Assembly: GCF_001441535.1 (NCBI RefSeq)
Contig: NZ_LMAU01000004.1
Location: 1 to 64,000 of the forward strand
Origin: Tsuneonella troitsensis
Lineage (GTDB): Bacteria; Pseudomonadota; Alphaproteobacteria; Sphingomonadales; Sphingomonadaceae
DNA: 64,000 nt
Reading direction: 5' to 3'
Positions within the stretch are counted from its first letter, which is position 1. Every line of letters starts with the position of its first letter. Below the pieces are notes generated by a model that saw only the letters and a program-made list of their open reading frames with translations, was not told where the DNA came from and ran no database searches. This document shows positions 8,986 through 16,918 of this stretch, one piece after another. The position numbers and the translations under genes were made by a program.

Positions 8986-10139
8986 TGGCCCGCAAGTTTC
9001 TCTATTTCATCGCGTTTCTGATCGTCCTGGTAATCGCGGGGGCGTTCGTCCTTAACATCTGGTCGAAGGAGCTGACGCGGCTCGCCTTCGTGCCTTCGGG
9101 CCGGTTCGTCGAGCAGTCGCCGCTGGCGAGCAACGCCTACCAGGATCCGGCCATGTGGCTTTCGCGCCCGGGCATGGGCGTTTCGGACCCAGCGCGCTGG
9201 CAGCCGGCATTCGAGGAAGCGGAGACCGATCAGTCCACCGCCACGCCCGCACCGGCGGACGAGGCCAAACCGCGCGATTTTGCAGTCTTCTTCGTCCACC
9301 CGACCAGCTTTCTGGACCGCGACCGCTGGAACGCCTCGCTCGACGATGCCGAAGCGAACCGCGTCGCCAACGTCTACGTCAAGGGCATGGCGAGCCCGTT
9401 CAACCAGGCGAGCGAGATCTGGGCTCCGCGCTATCGCCAGGCGACATTCGGCGCTTTCCTGACCGACAGCGCCGAGGCGACGAAGGCGATCGATGCCGCC
9501 TACCGGGACGTGCGCGACGCGTTCCGCGTATTCCTCGCCAGCGTCGATCCCGACGATCCGATCGTGCTGGCCGGCCATAGCCAGGGCTCGCTCCATCTCC
9601 TGCGCCTCATTCGCGAGGAGGTGAACGGCAAGCCGCTCGCGGGCCGGGTGGCGGCGGTGTACGCGGTCGGCTGGCCGATCTCGCTCGAGAACGACTTGCC
9701 CTCCCTCGGCCTTCCGCCCTGCGCGAGTGCGGACCAGGCGGGCTGCATGATGAGCTGGTCGAGCTATGCCGAACCCGCCGATCCCGAACCGCTACTCGAG
9801 ACCTATCGCGAATCGATCGGCTTCGACGGGCAGCCACGCGGCGACAGTGCCATCCTGTGCACCAATCCCCTGACCGGCGCGGTCCGGGACGAGGGCACCG
9901 CGGACCTCAACCTTGGCACACTGGTGCCGCACGAGGGGCTGGAGAACGGCACGCTGGTGCGCGGCCTTGTCCCTGCGCGGTGCGACGAGCGCGGGCTGCT
10001 GCTGATCGGGGACCCGCCCGAGATGGGCAACGCGGTGCTGCCGGGCAACAACTATCACGTCTACGACATCCCGCTGTTCTGGTCGAACCTGCGGGCTGAT
10101 GTGGGACGCCGGGTGTCCGCGTGGACGATGCCTCGCTGA
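8985..10139 (+). CDS. DUF3089 protein, membrane-anchored hydrolase-like
   Basis: Protein of 384 residues with an N-terminal membrane anchor (about 5-24) and an alpha/beta-hydrolase-like body. FFVHPTSFLDRDRWNA near 103 and the nucleophile-elbow pattern AGHSQGSLHLLRL near 195 (candidate catalytic Ser in GHSQG) are typical of DUF3089. Function is not established. The start overlaps the permease stop by 1 bp and the 3' end overlaps ruvX by 19 bp. Confidence 0.85.
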   Translation: MARKFLYFIAFLIVLVIAGAFVLNIWSKELTRLAFVPSGRFVEQSPLASNAYQDPAMWLSRPGMGVSDPARWQPAFEEAETDQSTATPAPADEAKPRDFAVFFVHPTSFLDRDRWNASLDDAEANRVANVYVKGMASPFNQASEIWAPRYRQATFGAFLTDSAEATKAIDAAYRDVRDAFRVFLASVDPDDPIVLAGHSQGSLHLLRLIREEVNGKPLAGRVAAVYAVGWPISLENDLPSLGLPPCASADQAGCMMSWSSYAEPADPEPLLETYRESIGFDGQPRGDSAILCTNPLTGAVRDEGTADLNLGTLVPHEGLENGTLVRGLVPARCDERGLLLIGDPPEMGNAVLPGNNYHVYDIPLFWSNLRADVGRRVSAWTMPR

Positions 10140-10636
10140 ATGCCGGCCCGCTAAATGCTGGCCCGCCCATCACCGACAGCGCACGGGATTTCGCTGCCGC
10201 TCTGCCCGAGGGTGGCGCGCTGCTCGCCCTCGATCTCGGTACGAAAACCATCGGCATCGCGCTGTGCGACGCCGGTTGGCGCTTTGCGACGGCGGGCAAG
10301 ACTTTGGAGCGCGGGAAGTTCGGGCGAGACCGGGACACGCTTGCCGCGATCTGCCGCGAACGATCGGTCAGGGGTGTGGTCATCGGCCTGCCGCGCAACA
10401 TGGACGGCAGCGAGGGTTCGCGCGCGCAGGCGAGCCGCGCCTATGCCCGCAACCTCTCGGCCGCGCTCGACCTGCCGATCCTGCTGTGGGACGAACGCTG
10501 GTCGACCGTGAGCGCGGAACGATCGCTGATCGAACAGGACATGAGCCGCGGCAAACGCAAGGAGCGGATCGACTCCCATGCGGCCGCGGTGATCCTGCAG
10601 GCAGCGATCGACGCCCTGGCGGGAGCCTCGATCTAG
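10121..10636 (+). CDS. ruvX: Putative pre-16S rRNA nuclease / Holliday junction resolvase-like
   Basis: YqgF/RuvX family RNase H-fold protein, 171 residues. LALDLGTKTIGIALCD near 35 carries the first acidic active-site residue, VVIGLPRNMDGSEG is the middle motif, and LLWDERWSTVSAERSLIEQDM and the late DSHAAAVILQ carry the remaining acidic residues. The assigned start is a GTG inside the end of the DUF3089 gene. No in-frame ATG precedes the conserved core, so the exact start is uncertain. The 3' end meets ribB convergently with 4 bp overlap. Confidence 0.88.
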   Translation: MDDASLNAGPLNAGPPITDSARDFAAALPEGGALLALDLGTKTIGIALCDAGWRFATAGKTLERGKFGRDRDTLAAICRERSVRGVVIGLPRNMDGSEGSRAQASRAYARNLSAALDLPILLWDERWSTVSAERSLIEQDMSRGKRKERIDSHAAAVILQAAIDALAGASI

Positions 10637-11922
10637 TCGAGCGAGCGCTGGCCCACGATGCTGAGGCCGTATCCTTCGAGCGCGACGAGCGAATGCTCGG
10701 TATTGGTCAGCAGGACCATGTCGTGCACGCCCAGTTCTGCGAGGATCTGTGCACCACCGCCGTAGTCGCGCTGCTCACTCGACGGTTGCACGGCTTCCGA
10801 CCGCTCACCCAACTCGCCGAGCCGGATCGAGGAACTGACATAGTCCTGCATCGGGCGGTTGATGAGCACGATCACCCCCGCCCCTTCTTCGCCGATGATC
10901 TCCATCGCCCGCTCGACCATGCGCGAACGCTTGTTTTCTTCGCCGAAAACGTCGGGGAACAGCGACAGGCTGTGCATCCGCACCAGCGTCGGGCGGTCGG
11001 GGCGCACCGCGCCCTTCACCAGCGCCAGCGTTTCCTCGCCGGTCGCCTTGTTGAAGAACGCCACCGCCTGCCACTCGCCGCCCCAGCGACTGGTGAACCG
11101 CCGCTCCGCGCGCCGCTCGATCAGATGGTCGTGCTTGCGGCGATAGGCGATGAGATCGCGGATGGTCCCGATCTTGAGATCGTGCAGCCTCGCGAACCGA
11201 ACGAGGTCGTCGAGGCGGGCCATCGTGCCATCCTCGTTCATGATCTCGCAGATCACCCCCGATGGGTTGAGCCCCGCCAGTCGCGATATGTCGACCGCAG
11301 CCTCGGTATGCCCGGCCCGCACCAGCACCCCGCCATCACGCGCGACCAGCGGGAAGACGTGCCCGGGCGTCACGATATCGTCGCGCGTCTTGGTCCCATC
11401 GATCGCGACCGACACGGTACGCGCCCGGTCGGCGGCAGAGATGCCGGTCGAAACCCCCTCGCGCGCCTCGATCGAGGTGGTGAAAGCCGTTTCGTGCCGC
11501 GTGCGGTTGTTCCGGCTCATCAGGTCGAGGCCGAGCTGCTCGACCCGCTGCCGGGTCAGCGTCAGGCAGATGAGGCCCCGGCCGTGCATCGCCATGAAGT
11601 TGATCGCGTTGGGCGTGGCCATCTGCGCGGGAATAATCAGATCGCCCTCGTTCTCACGGTCCTCGTCGTCCACCAGGATGAACATGCGCCCGTTGCGCGC
11701 TTCGTCGATGATTTCTTCCGCCGAGACGATGACCGGACGCTCGTCGTTGGCAGAGAGGAATCCGTCAAGCTTGCCCAAGGTGTCCGCTGTCGGGTTCCAG
11801 CCCGGCTCCAGGCAATCGCGCAGCGAATTGGCGTGTAGGCCGGCGGCGCGGGCCAAAGCGGTGCGGCTCATGCGGTTGTCGGCAACCAGGTTGCGGACCC
11901 GCTCGATGATCTGATTCGTCAT
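10633..11922 (-). CDS. ribB: HTH-RibB-degenerate RibA hybrid (3,4-dihydroxy-2-butanone 4-phosphate synthase)
   Basis: Protein of 429 residues in three parts. Residues about 1-58 form an XRE-type helix-turn-helix (SRTALARAAGLHANSLRDCL, then NPTADTLGKLDGFL). Residues about 62-270 are DHBP synthase with DDEDRENEGD, MHGRGLICL, RAGHTEA and GVICEI, making the four-carbon unit of riboflavin from ribulose 5-phosphate. The C-terminal part is a GTP cyclohydrolase II-like domain that lacks the zinc cysteines: the expected Cys-x10-Cys-x-Cys region reads SLFPDVFGEENKRSR. Such RibB hybrids with an inactive RibA-like tail are known in Proteobacteria. The ATG at 11922 has AGGGCGAG about 8 nt upstream; a GTG at 11958 would start inside the operator-like dyad. 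See the findings for autoregulation. Confidence 0.93.
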   Translation of the reverse strand: MTNQIIERVRNLVADNRMSRTALARAAGLHANSLRDCLEPGWNPTADTLGKLDGFLSANDERPVIVSAEEIIDEARNGRMFILVDDEDRENEGDLIIPAQMATPNAINFMAMHGRGLICLTLTRQRVEQLGLDLMSRNNRTRHETAFTTSIEAREGVSTGISAADRARTVSVAIDGTKTRDDIVTPGHVFPLVARDGGVLVRAGHTEAAVDISRLAGLNPSGVICEIMNEDGTMARLDDLVRFARLHDLKIGTIRDLIAYRRKHDHLIERRAERRFTSRWGGEWQAVAFFNKATGEETLALVKGAVRPDRPTLVRMHSLSLFPDVFGEENKRSRMVERAMEIIGEEGAGVIVLINRPMQDYVSSSIRLGELGERSEAVQPSSEQRDYGGGAQILAELGVHDMVLLTNTEHSLVALEGYGLSIVGQRSLD

Positions 11923-11934
11923 GCGACTCGCCCT

Positions 11935-11971
11935 ATCACATCGCAATGTGATGGCCACAGTGAAATGTGAT
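11935..11971 (-). promoter_or_regulatory. Tandem operator-like dyads upstream of ribB
   Basis: ATCACAT (11935-11941), spacer CGCA, ATGTGAT (11946-11952) form a perfect 18-bp dyad ending 13 bp before the ribB ATG. A second, weaker copy at 11954-11971 keeps one full arm (ATGTGAT) and CACA of the other, 19 bp centre to centre from the first. The sites fill most of the 48-bp gap to the upstream gene. They suit binding by a dimeric XRE-type HTH such as the one fused to this enzyme. No FMN riboswitch fits in this space. Confidence 0.6.
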
Positions 11972-12666
11972 CAGTCGGTGTGGCGGACGGGAAGGCCTGC
12001 CGCTGCTCGCACGATGCCGTCGTTATCGTGGACGAAGCGGCCCGCCGCCTTGCGCATCGCGAGCGCCAAAGCGGCTTTGGCGACCACGTCCGCCCGGATC
12101 GAGCGGAATGCCCCGTATTTGCCTTGCATCGCAAGGTCGGCAAGCGGGCTGAGCAGGATACCGATGCGTTCGGCCACCCGCAGTTCCCCGCGGCGCTGCC
12201 CCTTGAGCAATCCCGGTCGCAAAACGTCCAGCCGTTTGAACCGCATCTTGCCCAGTTCCCGCTCGACCTCACCCTTGGTCCGCAGATAGCGGTTCTTCGA
12301 AAGCGCATCCGATCCGGCCGAACCGATCGCGACGAAGCGCTCCACCCCTTGCGCCTTCGCGGCGCGCGCCGTGTCGAGAACGAGATCGTGATCCACGGCC
12401 CGAAATGCTTCCTCGTCGCGACCCGACTTCTTCCACGTCGTGCCCAGCGCGCAGATCACGGCCGTGGGTCTGATGGCTTCGAACACCTCGCCCCACTTTG
12501 CAGGGTCGGCCACGAACATCTCCATGCGCGCGCCTGCGGGCAATGGCGCTTCGCGGCGGGCGATCGCTACCAGACGAATATCTTCGCGCCCGACCGAAAG
12601 ATGCATCACTTCGCCGCCGATCAGCCCGGTCGAACCGACCAGCGCGACACGCAGGGGTTCAGACAT
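11971..12666 (-). CDS. NAD(P)-binding Rossmann-fold protein
   Basis: Protein of 231 residues with an N-terminal dinucleotide-binding loop VALVGSTGLIGGEVM (about 7-21). ICALGTTWKKSG near 71, FVAIGSAGSD and a YLRTKGEVE Tyr-x3-Lys-like segment match atypical SDR / HTATIP2-like proteins. No specific substrate can be assigned. It starts 8 bp inside the end of dgt, so the two are probably co-transcribed, while ribB downstream has its own operator-like sites. Confidence 0.85.
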   Translation of the reverse strand: MSEPLRVALVGSTGLIGGEVMHLSVGREDIRLVAIARREAPLPAGARMEMFVADPAKWGEVFEAIRPTAVICALGTTWKKSGRDEEAFRAVDHDLVLDTARAAKAQGVERFVAIGSAGSDALSKNRYLRTKGEVERELGKMRFKRLDVLRPGLLKGQRRGELRVAERIGILLSPLADLAMQGKYGAFRSIRADVVAKAALALAMRKAAGRFVHDNDGIVRAAAGLPVRHTD

Positions 12667-13819
12667 TGCGAAGTCCTTCGGGCGCGCGGCCGAATATCCG
12701 GGCGCATTCGCGGATCGCGAAGCGATCGGTCATGCCGGCGATGAAATCGGCCAGATGCCGGCTGCGCTCGGGCTCCTCTTCGGGAAGTGCCGCACGCCAT
12801 TCGTCCGGCAGCGCACCCGGATCCTGGTCGTATGCCGCGAACAGGCGCGAAACGACGTCGCGCGCGTGCGAAGCCGCGGTGAGCTGTTCGGGATGATAAT
12901 ACAGCCGCTCGTACATGAACCCCTTCAGCGCCCGTTCTTCCTCGGCCATCGCAGGAGAGAATCCGGCGAGGGGCGCAGGATGGGCGCGAATGTCCGCGAC
13001 GCTGCGCAGGCCTTGCGCGTTCGCGCGGGTCGTCTCGATCACGTCGTTGACCATCAGTCCGATCCGGCTGCGGACGAGTTCGCGCAAGCGCTGGTCGTTC
13101 GAGGCGCCAGGGTAGCGTGCCTCGATCGCACGATACTGCGCTGCGATCGGCGGCAGTTCGAGCAGGTCCTCCAGAACCAGGAAGCCCGCCCGCAGCCCAT
13201 CGTCGATGTCGTGATTGTCGTAGGCGATGTCGTCGGCGATTGCCGCGACCTGCGCCTCGAGACTGGGCCAGGCGCCCAGATCGAGCGGAAACGCCTCGTC
13301 CAGTTCGCCAAGCGCCCAGTTCGGCGTCGCGACCGGTCCGTTGTGCTTCGCAAGCCCCTCGAGCAGTTCCCACGAAAGGTTCAGACCCGGGTGATCGCAG
13401 TAGGGGCTTTCGAGCCGCATTAGCACCCGCAGGGTGTGCGCATTGTGGTCGAAGCCGCCGCGAATCGCCATCGCTTCGCGCAGCGCCTCTTCGCCGGCGT
13501 GCCCGAACGGCGGATGACCGATATCATGTGCCAGGCAAAGCGCCTCGGTCAGATCCTCGTCCAGGCCGAGCGCGCGCGCGATCACCCGGCCGATCTGCGC
13601 CACCTCGATGCTGTGGGTCAGGCGGGTGCGATAGTGATCGCCGTCGGGGGCGATGAAGACCTGGGTCTTCGCCTTCAGCCGGCGAAAGGCGATCGAATGG
13701 ACGATGCGGTCCCGATCCCGCTGAAACTCGCTACGCGGACCGCGCGCGCCCTCGCGGTCTTCCGCGAATTCGCGGCCCCGACTGGCGGCAGGATCGGCGG
13801 CGTAGGGAGCAAGCGTCAT
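12659..13819 (-). CDS. dgt: Deoxyguanosinetriphosphate triphosphohydrolase-like protein
   Basis: HD-domain dNTP triphosphohydrolase of 386 residues, hydrolysing dGTP (or other dNTPs) to the nucleoside and tripolyphosphate. FRRLKAKTQVF near 45, TRLTHSIEVAQIGR with the first metal His, and CLAHDIGHPPFGHAGE with the HD pair identify the family; the third metal Asp lies in IADDIAYDNHDIDD. Length and N-terminal RGREFAED agree with the short bacterial group. The next gene overlaps it by 8 bp. Confidence 0.93.
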   Translation of the reverse strand: MTLAPYAADPAASRGREFAEDREGARGPRSEFQRDRDRIVHSIAFRRLKAKTQVFIAPDGDHYRTRLTHSIEVAQIGRVIARALGLDEDLTEALCLAHDIGHPPFGHAGEEALREAMAIRGGFDHNAHTLRVLMRLESPYCDHPGLNLSWELLEGLAKHNGPVATPNWALGELDEAFPLDLGAWPSLEAQVAAIADDIAYDNHDIDDGLRAGFLVLEDLLELPPIAAQYRAIEARYPGASNDQRLRELVRSRIGLMVNDVIETTRANAQGLRSVADIRAHPAPLAGFSPAMAEEERALKGFMYERLYYHPEQLTAASHARDVVSRLFAAYDQDPGALPDEWRAALPEEEPERSRHLADFIAGMTDRFAIRECARIFGRAPEGLRNV

Positions 13820-13894
13820 CGGTCAGCCGCGGTTAGGCGGCGCGGTGCACGCGGGCAACGGGAACAGGAGCGGAACACCGCGCTTCCGCCCGAT

Positions 13895-13925
13895 AAAACG
13901 GTCCGCGCATCGTTTCGACGCGCGG
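13895..13925 (-). terminator. Probable terminator behind the subtilisin gene
   Basis: On the reverse strand CCGCGC (13925-13920) and GCGCGG (13908-13903) form a stem around an 11-nt loop, followed by ACCG and TTTT (13898-13895). It lies about 35 bp past the protease stop. Confidence 0.5.
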
Positions 13926-13959
13926 CCCGCTCTGAGTGCCTTAGCTAATATGGGAGCGT

Positions 13960-15087
13960 TCAGCGAACCCCGATCGGATCAGGGCTGGAGTCCCTATCTC
14001 CGCTGATCGTCCCGCCGATCTTGGGCGCTCCGAGCAACAGGATGCCCGCTAGGTGCGGCGCCGCCATCGAAGTCCCGCTGAGCGAGGCGTAGCCACCGTC
14101 CTTGTACGTCGACGGGATGCCGACGCCCGGCTCCGCCCATTCGACGCCGAGGCCGTAATTGGAGAAGCTGGCAAGGGCGTTGGTCTGCGTGCTGGCCGAC
14201 ACAGCATAAACCCTGTCGGTCTTGCTGACCCCGCCGGCACGAGCCGGCGAATGGTTGGCGGCGTTATCGCTTTCGTTGCCGGCCGCGAGGACCATCGCCA
14301 GCTTGGCGCCGGCGGCGATTACCGCATCGTCGAGCGCTTGCGAGACCGGTCCGCCGAGGCTCATGTTGGCAACATCGCCCGCACCCGCATTGGATGCGAC
14401 ATATTCGACGCCCGCAATCACGCCTGAGTACGAGCCCGAACCGCGGCGATCGAGCACACGCACCGCGACGACCGAGGCACCTGCGGCCACGCCCACGACC
14501 CCGACCGAATTGTTCTTTGCAGCAACGGTTCCGGCAACGTGCGTGCCATGACCGCTTTCGTCCTTCCAGCCGCTGCGCGATCCGGTGAAGTCCTTGCTGC
14601 GCGCCGTATCGACGTTCAGATCAGGATGGCTACCGTCGATCCCGCTATCGATGATCCATGCCCTCTTGCCTGTGCCGTCTGCAAACCCGCCGACGCGCGT
14701 GATGCCCCAAGGTGTCGTCTGGGCGGGCTGGGTTCCCCCGCCGCCCGGACGCGCTTCGGCCCGGATCGGTCCGAGCGTGACCACCTGGTCTTGCTCGCAA
14801 TAGGCAATCGACGGGTTTGCACGGCGCATGGCGGTGACTGCCTGCTCGCTCATATTGGCGGAAAAGCCGCGGATCGTGTTGCGGTAGATATGCTTCACCG
14901 CCCCGCCCTGCGCCTTGGCGGCGGCATTGGCTCGGCCCGGAACATCGTTCTTTGCGACTCGGTCGTTCTTGAAGACGCAGATATAGGAATTCGCGATTTT
15001 CTCGGCATGGGCCGGCGTGGCGGCAATCCCCATCGCCAGTGCGGCAATACCCACGGCCGCAAGGCGGCCGGCAACCCGGTTGTGCAT
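13960..15087 (-). CDS. Secreted S8 (subtilisin-like) serine protease
   Basis: Precursor of 375 residues: signal peptide (cleavage near AHA, about residue 28), an I9-type inhibitor propeptide (about 33-105, ICVFKNDRV to YCEQDQVV), then a peptidase S8 domain. The catalytic triad is visible as Asp in IIDSGIDGSHPDL, His in GHGTHVAGTVAAK and Ser in GTSMAAPHLAG, with the oxyanion Asn in AAGNES. It is smaller than multi-domain exported proteases and has no membrane anchor or sorting domain, so it is probably released or periplasmic. An inverted repeat lies 69 bp upstream. Confidence 0.93.
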   Translation of the reverse strand: MHNRVAGRLAAVGIAALAMGIAATPAHAEKIANSYICVFKNDRVAKNDVPGRANAAAKAQGGAVKHIYRNTIRGFSANMSEQAVTAMRRANPSIAYCEQDQVVTLGPIRAEARPGGGGTQPAQTTPWGITRVGGFADGTGKRAWIIDSGIDGSHPDLNVDTARSKDFTGSRSGWKDESGHGTHVAGTVAAKNNSVGVVGVAAGASVVAVRVLDRRGSGSYSGVIAGVEYVASNAGAGDVANMSLGGPVSQALDDAVIAAGAKLAMVLAAGNESDNAANHSPARAGGVSKTDRVYAVSASTQTNALASFSNYGLGVEWAEPGVGIPSTYKDGGYASLSGTSMAAPHLAGILLLGAPKIGGTISGDRDSSPDPIGVR

Positions 15088-15155
15088 TGTAGTCCCTCCC
15101 TCAAAAGGAAACGGGAGAATGCCTCAATTGCGACCGATTGGACTAGGAAAAGTAC

Positions 15156-15172
15156 GTTACCCGGCAGGTAAC
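15156..15172. promoter_or_regulatory. Inverted repeat upstream of the protease gene
   Basis: GTTACC (15156-15161), spacer CGGCA, GGTAAC (15167-15172) form a perfect 6-bp dyad with a 5-nt spacer. It is between the racemase stop and the protease start, 69 bp from the latter. This looks like a dimeric repressor site; no local regulator gene is evident. Confidence 0.4.
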
Positions 15173-15197
15173 TCCACAGTTCGGCGCAGCGCCGTAA

Positions 15198-15893
15198 CTA
15201 TTGGTCCGAAATGAGCCATTCGACCGCTGCCCGGCAATGGGCGCGGGTCGAATCGAAGATCGGCAAGACGTTGGCATCTACATCGACGATCATCGACAAC
15301 TCGGTGCAGGCAAGCACGATCGCCTCGGCCCCGGCGCGCTCCTTCAGCGTGATCCAGGTCTTCATGGTGCGCTCCGCCTCACGGGTCGCCTTTCCACGCA
15401 TCAATTCGTCGTAGATGATCCGGTCGATGACCTCGACCTGCTCCATGTCGGGCGGAACGAGATCGACCCCATAGCTCACCAGCCTGCGGCGGTAGAAGCT
15501 CTCGGTCATGACGTTGCGGGTTCCGACCAGTGCGGCGCTCTTGATGCCCGCCGCCTGCATCTCGCGCCCTACGCAATCGGCGATGTGCAGCACCGGAACC
15601 CCCGCGGCATCGGCCACCCGGTCATAGACCTTGTGCATCGAGTTGGCGCAGATGACCAATGCGCCCGCGCCGGCATCGACGAGCCGCCGGGCGCTTTCGG
15701 ACAGGACGTCGGCGGCGTGATCCCAACCGGAATCGTCTTCGATCGCGCGTAGGGCCGAGAAGTCGAGGCTTTCGATCAGGAGCGGCGCGCTGGCTTCAGG
15801 CGCAACCTTGCGCTGCACCGCGCGGTTGATCAGCTCGTAGTAATCGCGGGTCGAGGCCCAGCTCATTCCCCCGATCATCCCCAACTTGCGCAA
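15198..15893 (-). CDS. Aspartate/glutamate racemase family protein
   Basis: Protein of 231 residues. MIGGMSWASTRDYYELIN (7-24), the first active-site Cys in VICANSMHKVYD and the second in VLACTELSMIVD are the signatures of the Asp/Glu racemase superfamily. Both catalytic cysteines are present, so PLP-independent racemisation of an amino acid is likely, but aspartate versus another substrate cannot be settled. It stands upstream of the secreted protease on the same strand with 110 bp between them. Confidence 0.9.
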   Translation of the reverse strand: MRKLGMIGGMSWASTRDYYELINRAVQRKVAPEASAPLLIESLDFSALRAIEDDSGWDHAADVLSESARRLVDAGAGALVICANSMHKVYDRVADAAGVPVLHIADCVGREMQAAGIKSAALVGTRNVMTESFYRRRLVSYGVDLVPPDMEQVEVIDRIIYDELMRGKATREAERTMKTWITLKERAGAEAIVLACTELSMIVDVDANVLPIFDSTRAHCRAAVEWLISDQ

Positions 15894-15937
15894 CTGGTAG
15901 TCTCCCTCCGACGAACCTAAGCTGGAGGGCTAGCGTG

Positions 15938-16918
15938 TCAGGTGGCGTCGCGTCCAGCGACTGGGAGTGCGGGATCGGGGGAAAGACCCGATAGCCATGC
16001 GCGCAAGTCCGCCAGGCTACGCTCGGGCGATTCCTCCATGGGTAGGTGACCGATGCCCGGATAGCTCACCAGCTTCGCGGCAGGCAGGTGGTCCATATAC
16101 CAGCCTGCGGCCGAGAACGGGATGAGCGAGTCCTCCTCTCCCCACATCACCAGCGTCAGCACGTCTATCGCCGCGACCTGTTGCGGCGAGAACATCTGTC
16201 CCACGCCGAAGCGGTCGAGCGTCGCCGTGCGGTTCCCGGGATAGCGCGCCAGTTCCCAGTACCGATCGACGACCGCGGGGGTGACCACCTCCTCGCGCGC
16301 AACGCTCTGAGTCAGACTTTTTTCAATGATCGAGCGGGGCATGATCTCGAAGGCGAGCCGATTGACGCCCGGAATTCGCGCGAGCGTGAAGGCGAGGTTG
16401 CCGCCGCCCTCGCGCTTGACCGGCGCGCCGCCGGCATCGACGAGCGCAAGGCCGATCAACCGCTCCGGGTGATCCATCGCATAGCGGGCGGCGATCGCCC
16501 CGCCCATCGAGTTGCCCGCGAGGACAAAGCGGTCGAGGCCAAGCACATCGGCGACCGCGCCGATATCCTCGGCGAAACGCTCGGTCCGGTAGTCACGGTC
16601 GGGCGCCGCCCCCGTCAGGCCATGTCCGCGCTGGTCGTAGCGGATCACACGGTAATCCGCCTTCAGTCCATCGACCCAGGCCTGCCAGGTGTGCAGGTCC
16701 GCGTTCGATCCGTGCAGCAGTATAATGGCCGGTGCATCGCGCGGTCCTTCGTCTCGGAGGTGAATCGTGCGACCGTCCGGCAATTTCACGAATTGCGATG
16801 GCGGCGCGCCGTACTTGGCGCGCATTTCCGCCGCGTCGGTATCCGGCGTGCGCGCCACGAGAAACGCAACCACGAGTAGCGCCACAAGGATGCCGACGAT
16901 CCTAAGCAGACGCTTCAC
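15938..16918 (-). CDS. Membrane-anchored alpha/beta hydrolase
   Basis: Protein of 326 residues with an N-terminal membrane anchor (about 4-22), so probably tethered at the periplasmic face. ILLHGSNADLHTW gives the oxyanion region, LAGNSMGGAIAARYA near 140 the nucleophile elbow (Ser in GNSMG), MWGEEDSLIP the acidic member and YPGIGHLPMEESP the catalytic His. The substrate is unknown. The GTG start at 16918 overlaps the stop of the diheme cytochrome gene (GTGA), so this is the third gene of a coupled operon. Confidence 0.9.
   Translation of the reverse strand: MKRLLRIVGILVALLVVAFLVARTPDTDAAEMRAKYGAPPSQFVKLPDGRTIHLRDEGPRDAPAIILLHGSNADLHTWQAWVDGLKADYRVIRYDQRGHGLTGAAPDRDYRTERFAEDIGAVADVLGLDRFVLAGNSMGGAIAARYAMDHPERLIGLALVDAGGAPVKREGGGNLAFTLARIPGVNRLAFEIMPRSIIEKSLTQSVAREEVVTPAVVDRYWELARYPGNRTATLDRFGVGQMFSPQQVAAIDVLTLVMWGEEDSLIPFSAAGWYMDHLPAAKLVSYPGIGHLPMEESPERSLADLRAWLSGLSPDPALPVAGRDAT

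Noticed and set aside
10099-11838. 579-codon open frame on the + strand
   Set aside because: It runs through ruvX in another frame and antisense to ribB; the translation has no recognisable domain.
11923-11970. FMN riboswitch upstream of ribB
   Set aside because: Only 48 bp separate ribB from the upstream gene, too short for the element, and its conserved segments are absent.
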